Assembly: GCF_947493865.1 (NCBI RefSeq)
Contig: NZ_CANLTC010000003.1
Coordinates: 186,001 to 250,000 of the forward strand
Length of the DNA stretch: 64,000 bases
Direction: 5' to 3'
From: an uncultured Halomonas sp.
GTDB lineage: Bacteria > Pseudomonadota > Gammaproteobacteria > Pseudomonadales > Halomonadaceae
Part shown: piece by piece, positions 28,500 through 37,516 of the stretch
How positions within the stretch are numbered: the stretch's first letter is position 1
How the letters are laid out: every line of letters starts with the position of its first letter
Notes under the pieces: model-generated
Seen by the model: the letters and a program-made list of their open reading frames with translations, nothing else
Database searches by the model: none
What the model was told of the DNA's origin: nothing
Program-made: the position numbers and the translations under genes

Positions 28500-29858
28500 T
28501 CATGTCGAGCCCTGCCACGCGGCAAGCTTGCGATCCAGGGTCTTGCGGGAGACGCCCAGACTGCGGGCAGCGCGAGACTTGTTGCCGTCACTGGCCTCGA
28601 GAACCGCCAGTAAATGATGCTTCTCCAGCGCTTCGATCGTCCAGTCGAGAGGTACGTTGAGGGCAGTATCGTCGTGTCTTTCACTGGTGCTGTCTTCGAG
28701 CAGCTCCCGAGGGAGTCTGCCAAGCAGAATACAGCGCTCGATGAAGTTCTTGAGTTCGCGGACGTTGCCAGGCCAGGAATAACGCGCCATGCGTTCAAGA
28801 TCGGCGTGTTGCCAGGGTAGTGCCGGCAGACCCAGCTCCCTGGATAGGTGTTGCGAGAAATGATGAGCGAGCAGCGCGATGTCATCGGGTCGCTCGCGTA
28901 GCGCCGGCAGTCTGATCGTCAATATGTTAAGGCGGTAGTAAAGATCTTCACGAAAGCGCCCGCTGGCAACCTCCTGTTGCATGTCGCGGTGGGTGGCGGT
29001 CACGATGCGCACGTCCACCGGCTGTTCCTGTTCTCCGCCCACGGGGCGGATCCGCTTGGTCTCGATGACCCGCAGCAGCTTGGCCTGCATGGCCAGGGGC
29101 ATCTCGGCGATTTCATCGAGGAACAGCGTTCCGCCATCGGCGTAGGTGAACAGGCCTTCCCGGGCCTTGACCGCGCCGGTGAAGGCCCCTTTGACATGAC
29201 CGAACAGCTCGGACTCGATCAGTTCACTGGCAACCGCGCCGCAGTTGAGAGGAACGAAGGCGCCCAGGCGACGGGACAGGCGATGCAGATCCCGGGCGGC
29301 CAGTTCCTTGCCGGTGCCGGACTCGCCGGTAATCATCAACGCGGAGGGCGTGGGAGCGACGCGTTCGATGATCGACTGAACCTCGCGAATGGCTGCGCTA
29401 TTGCCCAGCATGCCGCCCTGAGTGGTGTGCAGCTGCGCCGTTTCCCGGCGCAGAACGAAGTTTTCCCGGGCCAGGCGACGACGTTCCAGGCAGCGATCCA
29501 CGGCACTGAGCAATTGCTCGAGTCGAAACGGCTTCATGATGAAATCGCTGGCTCCCACTCGTAGCGCATGGATGGCCATTTCAAGATCCGCATAGGCGGT
29601 CATGAAGATGATGTCGCTACGCCGATCGGTTTCCAATGCTTCGTGCCATTCGATACCACTGCGATCCGGTAGACGCACATCCACCAGCAACAAGTCGAAA
29701 TGCAGCCGCTGGCGCAGTGCTTCCGCATCCGCCAGAGTGCCAGCGGTCTCGAGCATGGCGAAACGCGGCGATAGCGCTTTGCTCAGGTAACGCTGCATGC
29801 CAGGTTCGTCATCGACGATCAGTATCGATGCGGTGGGCAGTTCACTGGCAACGGTCAT
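28500..29858 (-). CDS. Sigma-54-dependent response regulator (NtrC family)
   Basis: 452 residues. Receiver domain 10-125 with phospho-acceptor Asp60, an AAA+ domain with Walker A GESGTGKE (178-185) and the sigma-54-contact loop GAFTGA (224-229), and a Fis-type helix-turn-helix at about 410-448. All parts needed to activate sigma-54 promoters are intact. The paired kinase follows downstream. Divergent to it, 188 bases away, is tupA, which carries a good -24/-12 promoter, so TupABC is the most likely target. Confidence 0.93.
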   Translation of the reverse strand: MTVASELPTASILIVDDEPGMQRYLSKALSPRFAMLETAGTLADAEALRQRLHFDLLLVDVRLPDRSGIEWHEALETDRRSDIIFMTAYADLEMAIHALRVGASDFIMKPFRLEQLLSAVDRCLERRRLARENFVLRRETAQLHTTQGGMLGNSAAIREVQSIIERVAPTPSALMITGESGTGKELAARDLHRLSRRLGAFVPLNCGAVASELIESELFGHVKGAFTGAVKAREGLFTYADGGTLFLDEIAEMPLAMQAKLLRVIETKRIRPVGGEQEQPVDVRIVTATHRDMQQEVASGRFREDLYYRLNILTIRLPALRERPDDIALLAHHFSQHLSRELGLPALPWQHADLERMARYSWPGNVRELKNFIERCILLGRLPRELLEDSTSERHDDTALNVPLDWTIEALEKHHLLAVLEASDGNKSRAARSLGVSRKTLDRKLAAWQGST

Positions 29859-29909
29859 TCAGGCAACCCTCCATCGAGCGAGTCAGTTTGTCCCGATTTG
29901 GGTCGATGT

Positions 29910-29928
29910 GGCGCACTTTAGACGCGCC
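29910..29928. promoter_or_regulatory. Candidate enhancer site for the NtrC-type regulator
   Basis: Inverted repeat GGCGC-N9-GCGCC, about 65 bases before the tupA -24 element. A second weak dyad CCC-N5-GGG lies at 29892-29902. Distance fits an upstream activator site; the match itself is short. Confidence 0.3.
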
Positions 29929-29990
29929 TATGATTTTTTTCATGGTAAAGAAGGCGATTTTAAAGGGCAATCTACCGCTATCATGAGAAT

Positions 29991-30006
29991 AGGCATGTTA
30001 CTTGCT
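29991..30006 (+). promoter_or_regulatory. Sigma-54 (-24/-12) promoter of tupA
   Basis: GGCATG-TTAC-TTGCT: invariant GG (29992-29993) and GC (30004-30005) separated by exactly ten bases, plus the consensus CA, G and TT(GC)W. Transcription would begin near 30018, leaving a leader of about 28 bases with AGGAAAGGAA before the tupA ATG. Confidence 0.7.
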
Positions 30007-30045
30007 AGACAAGGGTTCAGGAACGTAAAAAGGAAAGGAACCGCA

Positions 30046-30909
30046 ATGAACTTACCTGCCACTCTACGAAACTCAGCGATCATTCTGGGCGCTACGCTAT
30101 TGGCATCCCCGGTGCTGGCGGCAGATGACGAGATCATCCGTCTGGCGACCACCACCAGCACCTACAACTCCGGGCTACTGGACGAGCTGCTGCCCCGGTT
30201 CGAGGCCGAGCACCCTTATCGGGTTCAGGTCATCGCCGTGGGCACTGGCAAGGCGCTTCGCATGGGCCAGGATGGCGATGCAGACCTGTTGATGACCCAC
30301 GCACCGGCAGCGGAAAAGGCCTTTGTCGACGCAGGCTATGGCATCGAGCCCCAGGGGGTGATGTACAATGACTTCATCATTGTCGGCCCGGAGAAAGATC
30401 CGGCCAACATTCAAGGTCTCGATGAGGCCAGCCAGGCGTTCAAGCAGATCGCCGACAGCGAGGCGCTGTTCATTTCACGGGGTGACGACTCCGGCACTCA
30501 CAAGAAAGAGCTTGTTCTATGGCAGTCAAGTGATATTGAACCCGGCTTCGAGGGCTATCGGGCCGTGGGGCAGGGCATGGGCAAGGTGCTGCAGATGGCC
30601 AACGAACTCCAGGGCTATACGCTGACGGATCGTGGCACCTGGCTTGCGATGCAGGACAAGCTGGACTTGAGTCTGCTGATGCAAGGGGATCCTCGTCTGT
30701 TCAATCCTTATCAGGTGATTCTGGTCAATCCCGAACGCTATGACGATCTCAATATCGAAGGCGCGCGTGCCTTGGCGGAGTGGCTGGTTTCCGAGGATGG
30801 GCAGCAGGCAATCGATGACTTCCGTCTCGAGGGTGAGGCACTGTTTCACGCCAGTGCCGGCGAAGACGTATCGCCGCAGCAGGGCGTGAGCGCCGGTGCC
30901 AGCCAATGA
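30046..30909 (+). CDS. tupA: Tungstate (or molybdate) ABC transporter substrate-binding protein TupA
   Basis: Periplasmic oxyanion-binding protein, 287 residues from the ATG at 30046. A signal peptide ends at VLA-AD (residue 25). The family ligand motifs are ATTTSTYNSG (34-43) and SRGDDSGTHKKE (144-155). TupA proteins normally prefer tungstate over molybdate, but the genes that follow make molybdopterin, so either metal is possible. Its expression appears to be driven by sigma-54 and the divergent response regulator. Confidence 0.9.
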   Translation: MNLPATLRNSAIILGATLLASPVLAADDEIIRLATTTSTYNSGLLDELLPRFEAEHPYRVQVIAVGTGKALRMGQDGDADLLMTHAPAAEKAFVDAGYGIEPQGVMYNDFIIVGPEKDPANIQGLDEASQAFKQIADSEALFISRGDDSGTHKKELVLWQSSDIEPGFEGYRAVGQGMGKVLQMANELQGYTLTDRGTWLAMQDKLDLSLLMQGDPRLFNPYQVILVNPERYDDLNIEGARALAEWLVSEDGQQAIDDFRLEGEALFHASAGEDVSPQQGVSAGASQ

Positions 30910-30924
30910 GGATAGCTGAAAGCG

Positions 30925-31632
30925 ATGCCTGAACTACTCGAATCGACTCGGGCAGCGTTGATACTGCTGATCTCCCTGGATCCTGATCTATGGGAGATCA
31001 TCGGTGTCTCGTTTCGGGTGTCGCTGACTGCCATGGTGCTTGCCATCCCGCCGGCATTGCTGATTGCTCTTGCCCTGGCGCGTCTTGCGTTTCCGGGGCG
31101 CTGGCTGTTGATTTCCCTGGCCAATACCATGATGGCCGTGCCTACCGTGGTGGTAGGGCTGATGCTGTTCATGCTGCTATCCCGCAGTGGCCCGCTGGGA
31201 GAGTGGCGATTGCTGTTCACGCAGCCGGCCATGGTGATCGGCCAGTGGTTCTTGGCCATTCCCCTGCTGATTGCCATGCTGCATGCGGCCTTGCAGGGAA
31301 TCGACCAGCGTGCCTGGGAAACCGCACGGTTACATGGTGCAGGACGCGTGGCCGCCCTTTGGCGCCTGCTCGGAGAGGCACGCTTTGGCGTCATGGCGGC
31401 AATCGTGGCCTCCTTCGGGCGGATCATTGCCGAAGTGGGCAGCGCCGTCATGGTGGGGGGGAATATCGAACATTTCACCCGTAACATCACCACGGCAATT
31501 GCGCTGGAAACCCTCAAGGGGGAATACGCCCAGGGCATCGCCCTGGGTCTGGTGCTGTTGGTGCTGGCGCTGATACTTAACCTGATGCTGGGCATACTGC
31601 GAGGGCGAGGTCAGCAGACCTTGAGTTCATGA
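30925..31632 (+). CDS. tupB: Tungstate-type ABC transporter permease TupB
   Basis: Inner membrane permease, 235 residues, five or six membrane segments. Conserved parts are SLANTMMAVPTVVVGL and the cytoplasmic coupling loop region ASFGRIIAEVGSAVMVGGNI, diagnostic of TupB/ModB-like permeases. It is 15 bases after tupA and overlaps tupC by four bases. Confidence 0.92.
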   Translation: MPELLESTRAALILLISLDPDLWEIIGVSFRVSLTAMVLAIPPALLIALALARLAFPGRWLLISLANTMMAVPTVVVGLMLFMLLSRSGPLGEWRLLFTQPAMVIGQWFLAIPLLIAMLHAALQGIDQRAWETARLHGAGRVAALWRLLGEARFGVMAAIVASFGRIIAEVGSAVMVGGNIEHFTRNITTAIALETLKGEYAQGIALGLVLLVLALILNLMLGILRGRGQQTLSS

Positions 31633-32318
31633 CGAAGGAGAGCATGCTCGAAATCAATCGGCTTTCCCATGGGTTCTCGGCCACGCCCCTGTGGACGATC
31701 GACCATCTGCACTGGTCGGGTCGGGACATGGTGCATCTGCTGGGGGACAACGGCAGTGGCAAGACAACGCTGCTGAGAATCCTGGCAGGACTGGACGCGC
31801 CTCGTCAGGGCAATGTGCGCTGGCGTCTCGAGCGGCAGTGGCAGCGTCCACCTTGTCCGGCTCGGGTGATCTATCTGCATCAAATGCCGTACATGTTCGA
31901 CGTCAGCGTGTTCGATAATCTGCGCCTGGCGGCGCGCTGGTACGGGCTAGGGCGCCGCGATAGCCTGATGCGCGTGCGCAGCATGCTGCACTGGTGCGGT
32001 CTTGAGCAACAGGCGCGCCAACGTGCCCGTTCGCTCTCCGGTGGCGAGCGCCTGCGTCTGGCACTGGCCCGGGCCTGGCTGTTGCAGCCCAGAGTCCTGC
32101 TCCTGGACGAGCCGACTGCCAATCTGGATGCTCAGGCCATCGCCGACGTTGATGGCTTGGTGGCGGATCTGGTGCGTGCGGGCTGTGCGGTCATCCTCAG
32201 TGCCCACCATGCAAGCGTGTTGACCGAGCGTTGCCAGCGCCGGTGGCAACTCTGCGACGGCCTTCTGTGGGAGAGTACAACGAACGCACCCTTCACGGCC
32301 GAGCGCCTTCTGCGTTGA
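31629..32318 (+). CDS. tupC: Tungstate-type ABC transporter ATPase TupC
   Basis: ATP-binding subunit, 229 residues, with Walker A GDNGSGKTT, signature LSGGERLRL and Walker B VLLLDEPTANLD. It lacks the C-terminal MOP (TOBE) domain of ModC, consistent with a Tup transporter. The ATG at 31629 overlaps the tupB stop (ATGA); an ATG at 31644 preceded by AAGGAG is an alternative start. Confidence 0.9.
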   Translation: MTKESMLEINRLSHGFSATPLWTIDHLHWSGRDMVHLLGDNGSGKTTLLRILAGLDAPRQGNVRWRLERQWQRPPCPARVIYLHQMPYMFDVSVFDNLRLAARWYGLGRRDSLMRVRSMLHWCGLEQQARQRARSLSGGERLRLALARAWLLQPRVLLLDEPTANLDAQAIADVDGLVADLVRAGCAVILSAHHASVLTERCQRRWQLCDGLLWESTTNAPFTAERLLR

Positions 32319-32409
32319 GCAGGTAAATCTCGCCTGTCCCTGATCCTGATCATGCTATCCACCCCCTGGTACGGTTATGCTAGGTGCTGATCACCAATCA
32401 CGGATTCTC

Positions 32410-33009
32410 ATGACACAGGACGATATCACCCTACTCGTGTTGGCCGGCGGCCAAGGTCGCCGCATGGGCGGTGTTGACAAGGGCTGGACACTGCTGCGCG
32501 ACAAGCCCTTGATACTGCATGTGCTATCGCGTCTGGAGGGGCGCACTGGCGCGGTATTGATCAATGCCAACCGCAGCCTCGAAGCCTACGAGCAGCTTGG
32601 CTATCCGGTCATTACCGACCTCGAAGGCGACTTCAAGGGCCCTTTGATGGGGATTCTCAGCGGATTGACCGCCGCCGTGACGCCTTGGGTGCTGGTCGTG
32701 CCCTGCGACACGCCTGCGCTACCGAAAGATCTGGTGACGCGTATGATCGAGGGCATCAATGATCACGATATCGCCGTGGCTCACGATGGAGAGCGAGCGC
32801 ATCCGGTCGTCGCCCTGATGCGAAGCGACCTGGCGCCGGACTTGCGCGAGGCTCTGGCGGCAGGAGAGCGCAAGATCGACCGCTGGTACGCGCATCACCG
32901 CTGGTGTCATGTGGATTTCAGCGATCGGCCCGAAGCATTCATCAATCTCAACAGCCCCCAAGACAAGGCGAATCTGAGCCAGCGCCTCGACCGCGATGGG
33001 TCAACTTGA
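32410..33009 (+). CDS. mobA: Molybdenum cofactor guanylyltransferase
   Basis: Attaches GMP to molybdopterin, giving the MGD form used by TorA-type enzymes. 199 residues from the ATG at 32410, with the nucleotide-binding LAGGQGRRMGGVDKG at 11-25 and the later VPCDTPALP. An upstream in-frame ATG at 32377 would add 11 unrelated residues. First of the cofactor genes after tupABC. Confidence 0.93.
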   Translation: MTQDDITLLVLAGGQGRRMGGVDKGWTLLRDKPLILHVLSRLEGRTGAVLINANRSLEAYEQLGYPVITDLEGDFKGPLMGILSGLTAAVTPWVLVVPCDTPALPKDLVTRMIEGINDHDIAVAHDGERAHPVVALMRSDLAPDLREALAAGERKIDRWYAHHRWCHVDFSDRPEAFINLNSPQDKANLSQRLDRDGST

Positions 33010-33187
33010 CACAGTCAGGTAGACTAGTGGTAGCAACGTGCTGATTACTCGGTGATTTCAAGATTTTATTCGCTGTTTGCAAGCGGATTTCGGTACGGCA
33101 GTTGCCTTTAACGAAGGCGCGCTGCCTCAGGGAATTCACCAACTTGCGGTAAAAACTTGCCGTTACGGAACGCGATTGAAAAACATC
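33010..33187 (+). other. 178-base leader between mobA and mobB
   Basis: Contains several short potential hairpins: CGCT/AGCG near 33070-33085, GCCTT/AAGGC near 33105-33119 and CCGT-T-ACGG near 33162-33170. A TTGACA at the mobA stop might be a -35 element but I see no good -10 partner. I cannot match it to a known RNA. Confidence 0.35.
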
Positions 33188-33760
33188 ATGACACTTGACC
33201 TTGCTAATGAAACATTGCCCTTGCTGGGTATCGCTGCCTGGAGTGGGACAGGAAAAACCACGCTGCTCGAAGCCCTGCTACCGCGTCTGGCCGAGTGTGG
33301 GGTGCGTGTCGCTGTCATCAAGCACGCCCATCACGGGTTCGATGTGGATCAGCCTGGCAAGGACAGCTACCGGATGCGTGCCGCCGGTGCGGCCCCGGTG
33401 CTGGTCGCCTCGAAAGCACGCTTTGCGCTGATGATGGAAACACCGAATCGTACGGAACCCGACCTTGCCATGCTGATCGACCAGGTCAGGCCGCTGCAGC
33501 CGAATCTGGTGCTGATTGAAGGCTTCAAGGCCTGGCCAGTGCCCAAGCTGGAGCTGTTTCGCCCCGTGCTCGAAAAACCGTTATTGGCGGAAAGCGATGT
33601 CTGGGTAAAAGGCGTGGCAAGCGATGAAGCCTTGGCGTTGCCGGAAGGAGTGGAAGCACTCGATCTCAATGATCTTGAGGCCCTGACCGATTACGTGGCG
33701 GCCTGGCCGGAGCAATGGGTACAGCGGCGCCAGCCGCGCAAGACAGGAGTTCCGCTATGA
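33188..33760 (+). CDS. mobB: Molybdopterin-guanine dinucleotide biosynthesis protein MobB
   Basis: GTP-binding accessory protein of MGD formation, 190 residues. The P-loop AAWSGTGKTT is at 16-25, KHAHHGFDVDQPGKDSYR follows, and LVLIEGFK marks the Walker B-like region. The ATG at 33188 fits the family N-terminus; the open frame continues upstream to a TTG at 33077 but without family similarity. The stop overlaps moeA (ATGA). Confidence 0.9.
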   Translation: MTLDLANETLPLLGIAAWSGTGKTTLLEALLPRLAECGVRVAVIKHAHHGFDVDQPGKDSYRMRAAGAAPVLVASKARFALMMETPNRTEPDLAMLIDQVRPLQPNLVLIEGFKAWPVPKLELFRPVLEKPLLAESDVWVKGVASDEALALPEGVEALDLNDLEALTDYVAAWPEQWVQRRQPRKTGVPL

Positions 33761-35016
33761 GCCTTTCCTGTTTCGAGCTGGGGGAGCGCATGCTCAGCAT
33801 CGAGGAGGCGTTGACCGCTTTACGAGAGCTTGCGCCACAAGCGCTTGAAAGCGAAATTATACCGTTATCTTCCCTGTTGGATCGGGTCTTGGCGGAAGAT
33901 GCGATATCTTCTATTGATGTACCGCAGAATACCAACGCGGCAATGGATGGTATTGCGCTAAGTTGGCCAGACAGCAAACAGACGCGATTCGTGCTGCAGG
34001 GAGACGTGCTTGCCGGCAACTGCTTTGAAGGCCGCCTTGATCCCGGCCAGGCGGTGACCATCACCACCGGTGCGCCCCTGCCGCAAGGGGCCGATACCGT
34101 CATCATGTCCGAACAGTTGCACATGCAGGAAGAGGGCGCATCCCGCTGGGTCGAGATAGAGCAGGCGGATCGGGTACGCCGTGGCCAGAATGTACGCAGG
34201 GCGGGTGAGGATATTCCCCGCGGGACAACGGCATTGAAGGCGGGAACTCGCTTGACCCCCCAGCATCTGGGGCTGCTTGCATCGATTGGTATGGGCGAGG
34301 CACGAGTCGTACGTTGCCCCCGTGTCGCCATCTTCTCCACCGGTGATGAAGTGACCGCGCCGGGCGAGGTGTTGCCACCGGCGGGTATCTTCGACTCCAA
34401 TCGCTTTTCTCTGCGCGGGCTATTGACGCGTCTTGGTTGCGAGGTGGTGGATTTAGGTATTCTAAGAGACGATTTTGCCTGCATACGAAATGCGCTGGAG
34501 ACTGCGGCGCAGACGGCGGACATGGTCATCACAAGCGGTGGCGTATCCGTAGGGCAGGCGGACTGGACCCGAAAGGCTCTGGACGAAACGGGACGGCTCG
34601 GCTTCTGGCGCATCGCCATTCGCCCTGGTAGACCCCTGGCATTCGGCACCCTGGGAGAACGCGATATTCCCTTTTTCGGACTGCCGGGCAATCCAGTAGC
34701 GGTCATGGTGACTTTCTTGCAGTTCGTGCAGCCCTTGTTGCGTACCCTGCAGGGAGAGCACCAGTGGCAACCCCGTCGCCTGACGGCGATCGCCGACGAG
34801 CCCCTGAAAAGCCGTGAGGGACGGGTGGATTTTCTACGTGGCATCTACCGCTGTGATGATCAAGGACGCCTGCACGTCAGCATGACCGGTCGCCAAGGTT
34901 CGGGGATTCTATCCTCGATGACGGCGGCCAATTGTCTGATCGAGATCGAGGCGCCACGCGCCGAAGTGGCGCAAGGTGAAACGGTGACTTTACAACCCTT
35001 TGGGGAGCTGACATGA
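33757..35016 (+). CDS. moeA: Molybdopterin molybdenumtransferase MoeA
   Basis: Inserts molybdate into adenylylated molybdopterin. 419 residues in the usual four domains. [11 protein letters not shown] corresponds to the substrate-site loop, GRPLAFG and [15 protein letters not shown] mark the MogA-like domain, and FSTGDEV and [11 protein letters not shown] are also conserved. Start chosen at 33757, overlapping the mobB stop; it overlaps the next gene by four bases as well. Confidence 0.94.
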   Translation: MSLSCFELGERMLSIEEALTALRELAPQALESEIIPLSSLLDRVLAEDAISSIDVPQNTNAAMDGIALSWPDSKQTRFVLQGDVLAGNCFEGRLDPGQAVTITTGAPLPQGADTVIMSEQLHMQEEGASRWVEIEQADRVRRGQNVRRAGEDIPRGTTALKAGTRLTPQHLGLLASIGMGEARVVRCPRVAIFSTGDEVTAPGEVLPPAGIFDSNRFSLRGLLTRLGCEVVDLGILRDDFACIRNALETAAQTADMVITSGGVSVGQADWTRKALDETGRLGFWRIAIRPGRPLAFGTLGERDIPFFGLPGNPVAVMVTFLQFVQPLLRTLQGEHQWQPRRLTAIADEPLKSREGRVDFLRGIYRCDDQGRLHVSMTGRQGSGILSSMTAANCLIEIEAPRAEVAQGETVTLQPFGELT

Positions 35017-35894
35017 GCCTGACGCATCTTAACTCTCGTGGCGAGGCGCACATGGTGGATGTCGCCGACAAGGCGGAAACTCGCCGTGAAGCGGTAGCCG
35101 GTGGACGAATTCACATGCGTGCGAAAACCCTGGCACTGCTGGCCGAGGGCGGCATGCCGAAAGGCGATGTGCTGGCCACGGCGCGTATTGCCGGTATCCA
35201 GGCAGCCAAGCGAACGTCTGAGTTGATTCCACTGTGCCATGCCCTGGCACTGTCCAAGATCAGCGTCGATTTCACTCTCAACGAGGCTGATGCCAGTGTG
35301 GACGTGACCGCCACTTGCCGTTTGAACGGTCGCACTGGGGTCGAGATGGAGGCACTGACGGCTGTATCGGTAGCCTGTCTGACTCTTTATGACATGTGCA
35401 AGGCGGTGGACAAGGATATGAGCATCGAAGGAATTCGATTGCTCTCCAAGACCGGGGGCAAATCCGGGGATTATCAACGATCCCTCGATGCAAACCGAGC
35501 GGTCGGGGCGTCTTCCATGCAGCCCGATGTCTCTGCAGAAGAGGCGCCGGCCTCCAGGGGCGGGCTGCTCGATATAGCCCCTATCGTGACGGGTAAATGC
35601 TTCACAGGCAGTGCCAGTGTCTCGCTAGGGGAGGAGCGCACTAGCGTCAGTGTGAAGTGTCTTGCAGAGCTGCGTGAACGCCTTGGCGTCAGCGATATCA
35701 ACGTGCCTTTTACGGCACTTCTCGAGCCTACGGTTGGCGGGCTCAAGAGCGCGCTGGAGCAACAGGACGAGCGCTTCGCGCTATTACGCGAACAGCGCGT
35801 ACTATGTGCTGTCAATCAAGTGATGAGCGCTGAAGATACGCTGCTGACTGCTGGCGACGAAGTCGCTTTTTTTCCACCGGTGACCGGGGGATGA
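35013..35894 (+). CDS. moaC: MoaC-MoaD fusion: cyclic pyranopterin monophosphate synthase plus molybdopterin synthase small subunit
   Basis: 293 residues made of two enzymes. Residues 1-159 are a full MoaC, with [13 protein letters not shown] and the catalytic Asp and Lys of [10 protein letters not shown] (127-136), ending in [10 protein letters not shown] linker of about 50 residues, rich in Ala, Ser and Glu, follows. Residues about 210-293 are a MoaD ubiquitin-like domain, with [21 protein letters not shown] and the obligatory C-terminal Gly-Gly that carries the sulfur. No stop or obvious internal ribosome-binding site separates them. An internal ATG at codon 169 could give a separate MoaD. 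The neighbours moeA and moaE overlap by four bases on each side. Confidence 0.92.
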   Translation: MSLTHLNSRGEAHMVDVADKAETRREAVAGGRIHMRAKTLALLAEGGMPKGDVLATARIAGIQAAKRTSELIPLCHALALSKISVDFTLNEADASVDVTATCRLNGRTGVEMEALTAVSVACLTLYDMCKAVDKDMSIEGIRLLSKTGGKSGDYQRSLDANRAVGASSMQPDVSAEEAPASRGGLLDIAPIVTGKCFTGSASVSLGEERTSVSVKCLAELRERLGVSDINVPFTALLEPTVGGLKSALEQQDERFALLREQRVLCAVNQVMSAEDTLLTAGDEVAFFPPVTGG

Positions 35895-36349
35895 ACATGA
35901 TCAAGGTACAGACACAGCCTTTCGATGTGGGCGAGGAACATGGGGCCTTGCTCGCGCAACGCACCGACATTGGCGCTGTGGTATGTTTTACCGGACTGGT
36001 ACGTGATTTCAATGAGAGTCCAGAGGTTCAGAGCCTGTCTCTCGAGCATTATCCCGGCATGACCGAGCAGGCGCTTGCCGATATTGTCGTTGAAGCCGAA
36101 CGGCGCTGGAAGCTGCAAGGCGTGCGCTTGATTCATCGTGTTGGTCGTCTCGAGCCGGGTGATCCGATCGTGCTGGTGGCGGTCGCCAGCGCTCATCGAC
36201 GAAATGCCTTCGAAGCATGTGATTTCATCATGGATTATCTAAAGACACAGGCCCCCTTCTGGAAAAAAGAGCATACGACGGGGGGGCACTACTGGGTATC
36301 GGAACGTGACTCCGACAAGCAGGATGCCAAGCGCTGGGAGATGTCATGA
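35891..36349 (+). CDS. moaE: Molybdopterin synthase catalytic subunit MoaE
   Basis: Large subunit of molybdopterin synthase, which receives sulfur from the MoaD C-terminus. 152 residues. [14 protein letters not shown] near the N-terminus, [19 protein letters not shown] and the active-site lysines in [11 protein letters not shown] (117-127) are all present. Overlaps the moaC-moaD stop and the moaA start (both ATGA-type). Confidence 0.95.
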   Translation: MNMIKVQTQPFDVGEEHGALLAQRTDIGAVVCFTGLVRDFNESPEVQSLSLEHYPGMTEQALADIVVEAERRWKLQGVRLIHRVGRLEPGDPIVLVAVASAHRRNAFEACDFIMDYLKTQAPFWKKEHTTGGHYWVSERDSDKQDAKRWEMS

Positions 36350-37335
36350 CACAGTTGGTGGACGATTTTCAGCGCGTGGTGCGCTATGTCAGGATTTCCG
36401 TTACCGATCGCTGCGATTTTCGCTGTGTTTATTGCATGAGCGAGGAAATGACATTTTTACCTCGCGCACAGGTTCTCACCCTGGAAGAGTTGGCGACCGT
36501 CGCACGAGCCTTCACCGAACTGGGCGTGGAGAAGATTCGACTCACCGGGGGAGAGCCGCTTGTCCGTCGTGGAATCGATGAGCTGGTGGCGGAAATAGGC
36601 CAGCTCGAGGGCCTCAGGGATTTTGCCATGACCACCAACGGAGCCGGGCTTGTCAAACATGCGCCCGCACTGCGTCAAGGCGGGTTGCAACGTCTGAATA
36701 TCAGCCTGGACTCTCTTGATCCCGTGCGTTTCAAGCAACTGACCCGTACCGGCGATCTAAACAAGGTGATCGATGGTTTGCACGCGGCCCAGGATGCCGG
36801 TTTCGAGCATATCAAATTGAATGCCGTGGTCATGAAGGGCAGAAACGACGATGAGGTGCTCGATCTGGTGGAATTTGCGCGACGTGAATCCGTCGATATC
36901 AGCTTTATCGAAGAGATGCCTTTGGGCGATGTGTCGGATCATTCCCGTGGGGAGACATACTGTTCCAGCGATGAAGTCCAGGCCATCATCGCGTCTCGTC
37001 ATGAGTTGATGCCAACCACCGAGACCACGCTGGGTCCTTCCCGTTATTTTCGTATGCCTGATAGTGCATCGAAGGTCGGCTTTATCTCGCCTCATAGCCA
37101 TAATTTCTGCGCCACCTGCAATCGTGTGCGAGTTACCGTGGAAGGGCGGCTACTTCTTTGCCTGGGCAATGAGCATTCTGTCGATTTACGTGAGACATTG
37201 CGGCGCTATCCAGGCGATATCGATAGACTCAAGTCGCGTATTGTCGATGCGATGGCACTTAAACCGGAACGCCATCATTTTACGACAGATGGTGACGTAC
37301 AGGTCGTGCGTTTCATGAATATGACCGGTGGGTGA
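36346..37335 (+). CDS. moaA: GTP 3',8-cyclase MoaA (radical SAM)
   Basis: First step of molybdopterin synthesis. 329 residues. Radical SAM cluster cysteines C23, C27 and C30 (RCDFRCVYC), the SAM site LTGGEPL, a second C-terminal [4Fe-4S] site in [11 protein letters not shown] and LLLCLG, and the C-terminal Gly-Gly needed for activity. Last gene of the run; a strong terminator follows. moeB, moaB/mog and modE are not in the window. Confidence 0.96.
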   Translation: MTQLVDDFQRVVRYVRISVTDRCDFRCVYCMSEEMTFLPRAQVLTLEELATVARAFTELGVEKIRLTGGEPLVRRGIDELVAEIGQLEGLRDFAMTTNGAGLVKHAPALRQGGLQRLNISLDSLDPVRFKQLTRTGDLNKVIDGLHAAQDAGFEHIKLNAVVMKGRNDDEVLDLVEFARRESVDISFIEEMPLGDVSDHSRGETYCSSDEVQAIIASRHELMPTTETTLGPSRYFRMPDSASKVGFISPHSHNFCATCNRVRVTVEGRLLLCLGNEHSVDLRETLRRYPGDIDRLKSRIVDAMALKPERHHFTTDGDVQVVRFMNMTGG

Positions 37336-37363
37336 GACAGGGTTCCAATTGCTTTTCACCATT

Positions 37364-37391
37364 AACAGCGATCAATGATCGCTGTTTTTTT
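37364..37391 (+). terminator. Rho-independent terminator after moaA
   Basis: Near-perfect stem AACAGCGATC/GATCGCTGTT with a three- to four-base loop and a run of seven T. Ends the tup-mob-moe-moa unit. Confidence 0.9.
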
Positions 37392-37433
37392 GCATTGGTT
37401 GTTCTTTTTTTCATTATTAGCGATAGTCATACC

Positions 37434-37461
37434 TTGTCAATCGAACAAGTAAGTTTATACT
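37434..37461 (+). promoter_or_regulatory. Promoter of the H-NS-like gene
   Basis: TTGTCA (37434-37439), 16-base spacer, TATACT (37456-37461) in a markedly AT-rich 120-base stretch, the kind of DNA that H-NS-type proteins bind; autoregulation is possible. Confidence 0.6.
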
Positions 37462-37516
37462 TTTTAGGATAATAAACTTTATGTAGTCGATAATTTCTTT
37501 AGTACGGAGGAAACCG

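Noticed and set aside
29797..30045. 83-codon extension upstream of TupA
   Set aside because: Runs through the intergenic promoter region and would bury the signal peptide.
33077..33187. N-terminal extension of MobB from a TTG
   Set aside because: The 37 extra residues do not resemble MobB and no ATG or ribosome-binding site supports them.
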